A stretch of 64,000 nt of DNA from Atrichornis clamosus (lineage: Eukaryota; Chordata; Aves; Passeriformes; Menuridae). The notes beneath the pieces are model-generated. The model was not told where the DNA came from and made no database searches. It saw only the letters and a program-made list of their open reading frames with translations. Position numbers and translations under genes: made by a program. The stretch is from assembly GCA_013400975.1 (NCBI GenBank), contig WBMZ01003313.1, positions 1 through 64,000 on the forward strand, read 5' to 3'. This document shows, piece after piece, positions 47,106 through 58,100 of this stretch. Each line of letters opens with the position of its first letter. Position 1 is the stretch's first letter.

Positions 47106-48853
47106 GTAAGAGAAGCACTGATTCTGTCTCATGTTAATGGGCTGAGGAGACCTCTGGAGTAATGTGTAGTTGGGTCATGTAAATGCTGTTGTTTTACTTG
47201 GCCTGTTGACTCTTCCTTCCTAAATTCATGGCTGTTAGCAAGCCATCCACGCTGGTTTAGCTGCATTAACACGGGGTAGCTGTCAGCTGGTGTGAGAGGA
47301 TTTAGCATTTGGGCTGTGTTCCTCCTACAAGCCTCAGCACTCGCTTGGCTGTGAAGGGAGATCCCTGGAACAAGCTCGCTGGCACCTCACAAGTGGAAAA
47401 CACTGATTTGTATCTAATTAAATCAGTCAAACTTTGCAGGTGAACAAGTCCTCGGGGACCTTCTGCAGATAATAAACAGGGACTCAGCAGCTGCTGGCAG
47501 GCAGAAACAATACACCAATACCACACTGGAAACCTTGCTAGCATTTTGGCTGGCGGGTGTAGCATATTTTTAAACCATTAAAGGTCCTCATTCGTATCCT
47601 TAATTTGCCAGTGTCTGTGCAGTGTGAGAAGCAGAGCAGTGTTTTCATTTTAGCATCTCTTTGTCTCTCCTTCACTTTACTTTGGTTTTAATCACCTTCA
47701 CCCATGCAAATTCTGAAGAGTAAAGGTGCCGTTAGCATTGCACGGTCAGAGAAGGATTGTGTCTATGGTGTTGTGAGACTGCAAGTGATCCTGAAATCAA
47801 TAGGAAAAGCATTTTACCTTCACAGGTGGTGAAGTCTGAGAACTATACTCATGTATTCAGGAAAGATATGTGATAAGTGTGCTGGTGTTACACCACTCCA
47901 TGGTGTTGTACAGAACGGTTTCCACTGTTCTTACAAAAAATTCTGACACATTTCCTTCACCTCAGTGTCCACCTCCACTCTGCCTGTTTCTAAAGCCCTG
48001 GTTTTTGTAACTGATGACACAGATACCTGCCATGCTGTTGCTTGGTTACCCTAATAGATACCATAAACCAAACTCCCTGGTTTGCAGTAGCTGATAGAGG
48101 GTATAAAATGAAAACAGGCTCTGCACACACTCGATGTTCCCCTGCAGACACTGCAGGCTGGCTCTGACACTCTTTGAGCGCAGGTGGCATGGGGGCATTG
48201 GGTCTTTATCCCTCAGGGATTTCACGTCTGCTGTCACTCAAGGATGTGCTGGGGACAGCTCTCGAAGGTAAACTTGGGATGGCTGCAAACTGCACCTCTC
48301 CTGCCATCCATCCTCCAGGAGAGCCTGAGGGTGGGATTCTGGATGCTAATCCTGACAGCAGTTGCTGAGTTTCCCATTTGAGTGCTGGATTTGTGCCTCT
48401 GGGAGAGGGAGGGGGCAGAGGGTGACCCTCCCTGTTCAGAAGGAGCTGGTCTGGCAGTGCTGTGGTGGAAGCCTTGCTGGTCACTCCTCCTGACCCCTGC
48501 AGTGGGCGGCACCATTGCAGTGGGGTCCTGCAGCAGTGTTTGCCCAATTTTAGGGAGCCAGTGCAGGATTTGTGCAGCCTGGGAGCAGAACCAGGCCCTT
48601 TCCCACCTGCCTAGGGCAGGTGAGCGGTCACGGTGGGGAGAGGACAGGGAGCAGTGCCCATGGTTGTGCACCCCGTGCTCATCCCAGCTCCTCTGCACCG
48701 CGGCCCTGCAGAGGGGCTCGTTCCACCTCCCATCTCCAGGTCCTCCAGGTGCAGTTTGGAAACTGTTCGCTAGATGTCAGCTAAAGACTGGGGAAAGGCC
48801 TTAACAGGCCCTGCTCTTGCTGAAGGATCCTGTGCCGTGGCAGAAAGTTGGGA

Positions 48854-48902
48854 TTTTCAACCTGATGAAACAGAGAACTGAGGGTCAGAGATTATCACCA
48901 CT
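48854..48902 (-). repeat. Possible short MIR-type fragment (minus strand)
   Basis: TTCAACCTGATGAAACAGAGAACTGAGGGTCAGAGATTATCAC resembles the stretch ttttacagatgaggaaactgaggcacagagaggttaag of the reverse-complemented MIR. It is only about 45 bases long and therefore tentative. Confidence 0.35.
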
Positions 48903-49699
48903 CATGGCATTTGTTCCCCGTTCCCAAGGAAGCACGTACTGAAAACACAGGAGCTGTCCTTGCATCTCCCAGACCTTAACGACTGTGAATTCCTGGTGCT
49001 ATAATCAAGTTTATGGGCAGCTCCCATTGGCACAAATAGTAGTTGCCTGTCTAATCTGATTTTCACCCCAGCATGCCCTTTGCATTTCTGTCCAATTCTC
49101 AGGTGCAGCCAAATTCCCAGGCAGCAGAAGGACACAACTGCTGCGATGGTACAAATAGATATTTCAAAAGGGAATGCATCTTTTTTATCCCACCCAAGGG
49201 GTTGTGCTTACACAAAGGCAGGTACTGAGCTGGTTCATTGTTATGCTGTCTCTGCATTCACACAGTGACTTGAAAGGAAGGGGAGATTTATCCTTGTCAC
49301 AAGTTATTTCCCCTGTCCTCTGCTTTCACTTTTCCTTCCCCTCCCAAGAGCCCACTCTCTGTATTGTAGCTTTCTGAAGCCCAAAGGCAGCGAACTGAAG
49401 AGGTGAAGGTAATTCTAAGAAGTGGGAAGAGGTGGCAGGAGCCACAATGAGGTGCTGAACTGATCCTGCTGTTTGTATATGTTCACTCAAATGGGGAAGA
49501 AGAAACGGCCGAGCCTCCAGCCTTTAATTGCAACCAACTGGGTGCAATTAATTTAAACTGATATATAAAATCCCCTGATACCAGGAGCTTGGGGCATTTC
49601 ATTTGACATTTTCTAAATGGTCTGCTTCTACTTTTTATTTTTCTTCAGCGTAAACAATGAGCAGAAGCCAACAAGCTTTTAATGCCTCAAAACTTCATC

Positions 49700-49730
49700 A
49701 AAAAAAAAAAAGGAGAAAAAAAATTCCTAT
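49700..49730 (+). repeat. A-rich tract
   Basis: A run of 12 A followed by GGAG and 8 A. No retroposed gene or SINE body is recognisable immediately upstream, so it is listed as low complexity rather than as a poly-A tail. Confidence 0.8.
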
Positions 49731-50404
49731 TGTATATGCAATTCAAAGTGCAAAAATCATTCCATGCAAGGTTCCTAATGGCCTATGTTGAGAGTCAGTG
49801 TGAGTGATACCTCAGGCAAATGGAGAGCTCTTTGAGCTCAAGTTTGTTAAGGTGTGATATGCAGAATGCAAAGAGCAGCACTTAGTTACTACAGGATGTC
49901 CCAATGACTCCCATCAGCATGGATTCAGGCTGCAGAGAGTGTTCTTCCTTTGGACCAGAGAAAATTGGTCCAATGAAACTTAGGAGGATGGGATTGCAGT
50001 TAGGAGATAGCAGTTCTAGAGCACCTCAGCTCTGGGACCTACAAATAAACCTGATCCTTCTATCTTTGAGTTCAGAGTCTGTTATTTGGGTAAGGTCTGG
50101 ATTGTGCTCCATTTGAGGCACTGCTTCAGTCAAGTGCTATTTATTAGTATAATTTCTGTCTCTTACAGCCTTTAGAGAGATAATAGAAATGCTCTGAATT
50201 TGCCAGAAGCAAATTTACCAGCCCTGAATTCCTTTCCCAGTGTTTGCTGCTATGGCCTCAACTCTTGTTTTGGCTCCAGTTTGAAGGCAGACAAAAGTCT
50301 CCCTAGCCCAGTTTGCTTTGTGGCAAGCATCTGGTAGCACTTCAGAGCCCTTGGATAGCCTTTTGGAGATGGAAACCAACACAAAGTCCACAGCTGAAGT
50401 ATGT

Positions 50405-50436
50405 GTGTGAAAACCCAGACCCAGATTCAGCCAGCT
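50405..50436 (+). repeat. Short interspersed motif, copy A
   Basis: The segment GTGTGAAAACCCAGAC followed by CCAGATTCAGCCAGCT matches, with about six substitutions and one indel, the reverse complement of 53894-53937. Two such diverged copies in opposite orientations suggest fragments of one old interspersed repeat family, which I cannot name. Confidence 0.4.
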
Positions 50437-50606
50437 CAAACAAAACAAAGTGCCTGTGTCTCGTATTTCCAAGCGGCTGGCTCCGGGCCTTCCCGGGCAC
50501 CCAGCCAGCTGGGAGCACTAGCCACAGGACTCACAGGGAACCAGGCTGGCTGCATCTGCAGCTCCCTGGCCAAGGTTTGCATTGCAGGCCCTGAGAAGCA
50601 GCGATG

Positions 50607-50644
50607 TGGGTCTAGGTGCTCTTCTCTCTGAGCACCTACGTTCA
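50607..50644. repeat. Hairpin-forming inverted repeat (TAGGTGCTC / GAGCACCTA)
   Basis: Perfect 9-base arms at 50613-50621 and 50630-50638 enclose the 8-base loop TTCTCTCT. After one C/C mismatch the stem can continue with G-U and Watson-Crick pairs to about 50607 and 50644. At about 38 nt it is shorter than typical microRNA precursors. Confidence 0.7.
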
Positions 50645-53600
50645 GGGAAAAGGGAATCGGAACAGGAGCTCCTTTTCCAGCTCTTCAGCTGATGTATTTT
50701 GGCTGCTCAGCTTTGAAGGGAGACTGAATCTAGATCACCCCAATCGATGGCAGAAGAGGGGACTGAGTGGCAGATCTTAGAGCCTCTCACCATCAGCTGG
50801 CAGGGCACTTTTTAGCAGCTGCTGGTGAAGGGACAGACTATTTTTACATGTGAGTAGATGACTTTTCATCTCAAATCAATGCCCAAAAGCCGTACTGCAA
50901 ACCCAGTGGAAGGGCATGTTGTAAGGTACAGTAATGGCAGGGTCCTTGTTTTAATCAAAGATGTTTGTTTCTTATTAATTGTTGCTGTATTGAGTTGCCA
51001 CTTACCTTTTTTTTTTTTGTTCTCATCTGTGATTGAATCTGTCTCTTACCAAAGTACAGGACAATCACTGCATATCAAAGAATGAGCTGCCTTTTCAGTC
51101 CTGTGTGTGTTCAGCTGCCTGCCAAGTGATTAATTACACTGTATGAACAGCAGAAAAATTGTTGAAACATGACAAATAAATTGTGTTTGCCTCTGGGATG
51201 GAGCTGGGACTAGTAGCTGATCTGCTGCTTTGAAAATATTTTCAGTAGCAATTAGGAGTCCCCCATCAGCTTCTGAAAAATGTTTTTTTCCCTGCTAGCT
51301 ACTTGAGGATATATGCTGACACCTGTGTGAGAACAGAGGGGACCTTCTGCACTGGGAAAACACTGATCCAAATGGATTTTTCACTAGGCTGTGGAAGAAG
51401 GTAGCAGGAGAGGTTTGCAGAGGTCTCCCTTATCAGTCTGGATTGCAGTTTTTATCTCCCATCGTGCTGCCTCTTGTTATTTATTGAAAAGCAAAGCCTG
51501 GGAAAGCATCGACTCTTTTATTGAACTCAGACTCACAGTTCTCTTCTTGCTCCCATCTTAAATAGAGCTGTCCTGTTTTTCCCCACTGAGGACATCCCTT
51601 TCCCCAGGCATTCCAGCAGTTGCAGCAGTGCCAGCTGAACAAATCCCTTTGATTTGAGGGAGTCAGCAAAGACATCAAATCTTACCTGAGCCCCAGAAAC
51701 ACCTCCCTATCACTTGTGGTGTCCCAGGAGCCTGTGCTGCCCAGCTTGGGGTGGTGTCCAGCACCAAGACAACAACAGCCAAGGAACAGCACTAACCTGA
51801 CACCACAGGTTAATGCAGATCTTTACTAAAGGCAGCAGCACTCATCCTTCAGAGCTGTTAAAGCATTTTTATCTTTGGTGCAGAATTGGCAGTGCTGAGC
51901 CCCGCAACAAAACGTCTTCCCACATGGTTTGCTCTGGGTCCGTGCTGTGCTGAGCTCACTCTTTCTTCTGGAAGCCAAAGCAAAGTTTGAGTGAAGAAAA
52001 TCAGATCTTGGAGGGAAACTCTGGAGAGCCTGTAACCAGAATATTTTAAATTTTCATCTCATACATGCTGTGTTTTGAAGCAATGATTCCACCTTGACTG
52101 TCGAGTTGCCTGTGTTCTCAGGCAGAATAATTGACCTCATTTGTTAGGAGGGTTTTCTTGATATTACTTTTCTTGACATTAAACCAAGGTGTTGCCTATC
52201 TGTTAATGTGAAATATATCTTTCCTTCCACCTTCTGTGGCAGCATTAGCAGAGACACTCCTATCTTAGCACAGAAAAAGCGCATAAAAAGTGGTTAAAAT
52301 GCAAATACCTTTTCAACCAATGGCCAAGAGAAAAAGCCAGTCTGTGTGGTGAGGACAAGCCATATTAAACACATCAAACTGAAGCTTTTTTTCCCCCCCT
52401 GTTTCTTATCAGCCTCCAGTTTTTTCCACCACCCCCCTGCTCTCAGTCATTCTTGGCTCCCACTGTGTTTTCAGCCCTGCAGATGCTCAGTGTCTGTGAG
52501 CGGAGGCTCCCCTCCCTGTTCCTGGGGCTCGGGGTGTTTCTGCCACCCCGTGATCACGCAGTGCACGGTTGCAAATTGCTTCCCATCGCTGCTGGAGGGC
52601 TCCTGTGTCCTGCTGGCCCTCTGGGACCTGTACATCTACAAGTCTGTGTTTCGTTTGGTGCTCCTAAATCTGCCAGATTCTCCTTCCCCTCAGCTTCTGC
52701 AGCATCCCCTGGGAAATGAGTACATCCAGCACCTCAGAGCGGGCCTTCTGGGGGGCCCAGCCTAAGGATTGATCCCAGTGCCTCCTGAAATCGCTAGAAT
52801 GACTTCTTAGACCCCAGCAGGTGTTAGAGCAACACCTGGGGTTCTTCCGGAGGTGGTTGTTCCTGAGGTGGTTCTCTGAATCCCTCGCTTGGAGGGGTGA
52901 GGTGGGGGAAAATCTTGTGAAAGCACAGCCATGCAGCTACAGAGAGGAAAAAGTCCCTGTTCCTAGGTAGGACTAGGCAGGATTTTACACGGACAGTGCA
53001 CTGTCTGCACCAATGACGAGTTTATTGTAACCTCTACCGGCAACACTCTCAGCAATTCATTTTTCCTATTTTTTTTTTGAGCATCAAAAAGCAACATTAA
53101 CTGCAACTGCTGAGAAACCCCCAGTGAGCAATTACCAAGAGCAATGAAGATCACAGTGTGCCCCCATTTGGGATTCATTTACATGGAAATTGCCTGCTTT
53201 CACCTGGCAAGATTCTGAATTTTATTTTTTATGTTTGTGCATACATGCAAAAAAAACTGTCCTTGGTCAAAACACCTGCATAAAAATAACCTGCCTCTCT
53301 GGCTGCTCAAGCTGATTCCAAAATGCTGCCCTGAAGAACTGCTGTACTGAGAAGGAGCAGTTCTGCTGTCGGGGCAAGGTTGGCACCTTCCAATAAAATA
53401 AATGCCAACTCCTCCAAAATCAGCCATAAAAAGGATTGAGGATTATTTTCTTTATCAGAATCAGTTTGAATTTTTGATTTGGTGGAACATCACACACTGA
53501 CATTTTAAAAGGGGAAATTACTTTTTCCCTGACTAGTCTTTGCTCACGTGTGGCATAAACCACACATAAAATAACTCAAAAGAAGTAAAACAGTTTGACC

Positions 53601-53893
53601 TGTTAAAAATATTTCTTCCCTTTTCCAAAACATGTTCTGGATTTTCTTTTGAGAGAAATCTGAGGGTTTGACTTTCTCATCCTGAGCTGGGCCAACAAAA
53701 CACTTTGAAATCTTAGATCCTGCAGGCTGGAGCAATGTTTTCCCACCCAGTTCTTGCCACAACATCCCAAATACAGTCCCCATGTCTGAGGCCAGCAGGG
53801 CTGGAGGGTGACCTGGCAGAGATGCCACAGCCCTCAGAATAGAGTTTCTCAGTGCGGAGTGTTGATCCAGAGAGTGCCCTGTGGGAATCCAGA

Positions 53894-53937
53894 AGCTGGG
53901 CTGAATTTGTGTCCGTGTTTTCGCACCAAATCTGCCA
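53894..53937 (-). repeat. Short interspersed motif, copy B
   Basis: Read on the minus strand, this is GGTGCGAAAACACGGAC followed by ACAAATTCAGCCCAGCT, the partner of the plus-strand motif at 50405-50436. It lies inside a chance open frame on the minus strand (53544-54194) that has no recognisable product. Confidence 0.4.
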
Positions 53938-54929
53938 GTGGGCTGGTTTAAATTTGAAGGACCTGCTCTTGCAGTGAACCACTGGCCTCCTGCAATAGGA
54001 GCAAAGATTACTGGCTCCCCACAGGGTCTTGTCTGAGTCAGAATTTGCTGTTTCTTAGGGCTATATTTGGCTGGGTGGTTTGAGATGGGGAAGTTCATGC
54101 CTGGTTCAGACGTCATCGCTGTGACTCGGCAAGAGAGATGAAGTTCCTGCTGGAGTGTCCTTCCAGGCATCCACAGGAAAGTAATTTTGTGCACTTATTG
54201 TTACCTGTGTCTCTTTTTTTGAGTATTTTCAGTGGCCCAGGTAGGGTTTTATATTGCATTCAAAACGTTACCATTTTAAAGCCTTATCTCTCAGGCAAAA
54301 CCACTGTTTAATAGATATTTTCTGTCTCATCCCTAATTTTTCTTTCTGAGGCATTATCTTCAACCTTTTAATCTGCTGATTTTCTGACAGAGCACAGTTT
54401 TGGGGGTGTTTTTTTCTGAAATTGTCAGTTGCCATGGCAAAATATTCCTCCTATCCTTGTCTCTCCCTGGATAAACCAATTTAGGCTGTGGCTCAGTCTT
54501 TAGGTAGAAGCTGTGAAATGACTGAAAGCTCAAAGTTGGTCTCTTTTATTGTGGAAGTCACATCCCTATTGATTCAAGCCTTCAGGTAGGTATGGCTCTG
54601 TGGTTTAGGGCCTTTTGCCTTTTGTTTGATGTACTGAAAATCTGTCCACATTAATTTGTGGTGTGTCTTGAGTACAGCATCTTTAGCAGCAAAAGCAAAG
54701 AAATTTTAAGGCAGCACTTGCCTTATTCAGTGTTCCTGTGAAAGAAATGCAAGTGCTCAGTCAGAGGGAGGTGAACAAGTCCTGACTCTGATATATGGCC
54801 TTTGGGGAATACCAAAATATCTGCAATAAAAGCAGCTTTAGAAGGGCACACAGCATCCAGTGGGTTTTTGACACTTGTGTGACAAGGAAATCTTTGCCCT
54901 CCAGTTCATAAATTGACACTGCCTCTTTC

Positions 54930-54948
54930 TTTTTTTTTTTTTTTTTTT
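54930..54948 (+). repeat. T19 homopolymer
   Basis: Nineteen consecutive T follow a CTTTCT lead-in. On the minus strand it could be read as a poly-A tail, but I see no recognisable retroelement body on either side. Confidence 0.9.
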
Positions 54949-55084
54949 AATTTCTTATTCTACTTCATAACTTTTCTCCTTGCTGCTTGGGGAAATTTTT
55001 GCTGCATTTGTGGAAGATTGTGAGACAATCCACAGTATTTCTTCTTCTTGGAACATTTACGGTGATACGGCTGTGAAATTGAAA

Positions 55085-55180
55085 TATAGGAGGGGTTTTT
55101 TTGTTTGGTTTTTTTTTAGTAAATAACTTTGGTTTAAATAGGTTGTTTGTTTGTTTGTAGGTTTGGTTGGGTTTTCTGTC
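55085..55180 (+). repeat. GTTT/T-rich low-complexity region
   Basis: Contains TTTTTTTGTTTGG, a T9 run and the tetranucleotide run GTTTGTTTGTTTGT, then GGTTTGGTTGGG. This decayed simple repeat contains no gene. Confidence 0.8.
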
Positions 55181-58100
55181 AGAAGAAGAAAGTTCTATGT
55201 AAATGTATAAAAGGCTGATAAAGCCAAGATTCCAAGTTATTATGAAACTGTAAAGAGAAAATCGACCACAAAGGGATGTTCTAGCTAATAAAACCAGCAA
55301 AATCCCTCACTGCACAAGCAAACAAAAAGGATTTGACTGCTTCTTTTCTGCCTTCTAACTTCTCTGATGAAACTGAGAGCAGTGTAGTTTTCTGGGTAGC
55401 AGCTTCTCTCCTTTTCCAAAACAAAAGATCTGCACATACTTCTAGAAATTTTCCCACTAAAATAAAAACCTCCCTCCATAGGTGACATCTTCCAGGAGTC
55501 ATTTCTGTCACACAGCTGTGGCGGTGCTGACAATATTTTAGGGTTCAAATACATGATTTCAGCAGCCTCAGGAATTGCCACCAAAGTGACCAGGGCAGTT
55601 CCTGCAGTTGCCCAATATTTGTCCTGGTTATGAAAGCTCCAGGACGCTGTTCCCACGTTCTTCATCTCTCACGTCACACCCAGCTCTTGCCACATCCAAA
55701 TCCCCACAAAACCACGTGGTCTTTGTCCTTCCCTCTTAGGTCTCTCCCCCAGGTTTTCCTGGCAGGGCTGTGACCTGGTCCTGCTGTGGGACTCGGTCAC
55801 AGAAGAGGCACAGGGGGACCATGGCACTGTCCCCCAGCAGAGGCAACAGAACCGTTTAAAATTAAACCATCGTACTCTGCTGGGCCCATAGAGCTGAAAA
55901 TGAGATCTTGATTATCTTGTCTGTTTTTAGAAACTGGAGAAGAATCAAAATGTTATTTTTAAATTTTTTTTTTTTTTAATATGCTGCAGCGGAGAATGTA
56001 ATTGTCTGGGTGGAGGCAGGCTGTGCCAGGTCTGTCACACATCTGGGCTCTGAGAAGCAATTTGTAACTGAACAGGAAGAAAAAGTAGGCCAACCTACAA
56101 GACAGTATCTAGGAATTACTCCTGAGGGATTTGTGCTACACTGCCTGCAGCAGCTGAAATAACAGCATGAAATTGCGATTAAAAATTAAGAAGAGATATG
56201 GGCTATTTGACCTTCTTTCAGTCAGGGACACAGAGGCCCTGTCGAGGATGGGGATGCAGAGAAATGCTTCTGTTGGGTGATTTTATGCCAACAGGAGGCT
56301 CCTGAGGTTCATCCTAAGAGCAGTGGAACAGAGAGATCCTCTCTTTCCTTGCAGAGCCGGGTTTTGGTGCTGGTGACACAGAGCACCAGGTACAGGCGCC
56401 GGGTAAAGCAGAGTGAAACTGTCCTTGCTCCAACAGCTGCAGACTGAACACATGGGAAATAGGAAAGAACTGTCAATTGTTACGTTTGCTAAGCTCGCAG
56501 AAATCCAGACAGGGTTAATTAAGCCCCTGAGAGGCCTTGTTCATTAGGAGTTAATTTGCCAGATTTGCTGTGTGGCTCACCTTTTTACCCAGGCTGTCAC
56601 TGTAAACACCCATTTGACTCCAGCATCAGCTGGGGAGCAGGCCATGAGACAGAGCAGCCTGTTTGGGTGGATGTGTGCCCTGGATCCCAGGCTTGTTTCG
56701 GAGCTCGCTGTTTTGACAAGCTGCTAGGAAGTCTAAGTTGGAATAATAATATAACCATGGCAGTGTTGATACAGAGGTGACACAAATGCTGATGTGCATT
56801 TTGGGCTGACAATGTGAACCTGGTGGCTTTAGTCTTCAGCCACCATGAGTAGGAAGGATTTGGAAAGGGAGTGCATAAAGCAGAGAAGGCATATCAAAAA
56901 GGGTGATTCCTTGGAGCTCGTGCCAGCCTGTGTAAATAGGGCTGTGATAACAAACTCTTTGACTTTGCAGGAGGCTTTGATTTATTCTGAGCTGTGGAGC
57001 CCGAGAGTCTGTGAGGAGACAGCCCTGGTGTGAATCCTGCTCCTCTGTTACCTTTGTACATCAGTCTCTGGCCATTCCATGTGTTGTTTGGGGAAAAGGC
57101 TTTCTCAGTGCGTGTTTGTGCAGCACCAGGTAGAGCCAGGCAGGGCAGTGACTGGAGCAGAGGAAGTCTGCAGGCTCTGCACCCTTTGATAGGTACAGCA
57201 AATACATAAATATGGAGTAAATACAACACAGAGTTTTGGCTACCCATTTTTATGGAATAATGCAATACTTAGGTAAACTTTCTTGCCCATGGTAGAAATT
57301 TATTCACAGCACTCTAGCAAAGACTGACCTCATTTAAAACGGGGGGAATTTCTCAACTTACCTGTATTGACTGTGCTGCCACCTTCCTCCACCAGCAGAG
57401 AGGATGTTTGGCATGTTTTGGTGAGAGCAACAGACAGAACCTTGAGTGTTTTTGTATATTCTCCACAAGAAGTTTCCTCTATCCATAACTGTTCTGCATT
57501 TATTACTGGCATATGTACGTTGAAAAAATTATTGGTGTTTATTGCTTCAATGAGTTTTTAATTACTGTGTCCTTGAAGGCTAATGCCATTGAGGAACATT
57601 ACTGCGGGTAAGGGGGGCAGGTGTCTGTCATCAGGAGATGGACCATATGGGTACAGTGCCCTGAGGCACAGCCGTGGAAAAGCCCAGTGCATGGAAGAGG
57701 GGAACCTGTCCAGAATGGGGAGGGGTTTTGAGGAACCACGAGGAACTGTTGGTGAGATTCTCAGATGATGAAAATCAGCTTAAGAACATGAGAGGAACAA
57801 GCCTGTGTCCCTGCTGAGTTGGGTGGGGGTTTTCCCACCTTGTGTGCTTTTGAGACTGTCACAGTGGGAGCTTTTCCCATATACATCCCTCCTTCCAACT
57901 CTTAGAGCTTCCCCTTCGACAGGGTTCTCTTTTATCTTTGTTTCACAATTTAAAATGGCTTGTCAGAGATCTCTAAAATCTTCGCCATAAATCTCTACAT
58001 TTTGGACTAGTGAATTTCTTGGGATTTTTGCTCCACTGGCTTCTTGTAACACTCCTCAGAATATTTCACAGACTAGTTATTGTGAAAAAGTGAGGAGATC

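Noticed and set aside
48170..48805. GC-rich segment with long frames on both strands, considered as FIP4 exon 4 or an alternative first exon
   Set aside because: None of the frames resembles the acidic FIP4 linker, and the translations are Cys/Pro/Trp-rich as in non-coding GC-rich DNA. No convincing splice boundaries were found.
53544..54194. Minus-strand open frame of 216 codons in intron 3
   Set aside because: No recognisable similarity. It crosses a probable old interspersed repeat fragment (53894-53937), so it is probably chance.
54920..55180. T19 and GTTT tracts considered as the tail of a minus-strand retrotransposon
   Set aside because: No LINE or SINE body, target-site duplication or coding remnant was seen next to them, so they are listed as simple repeats only.
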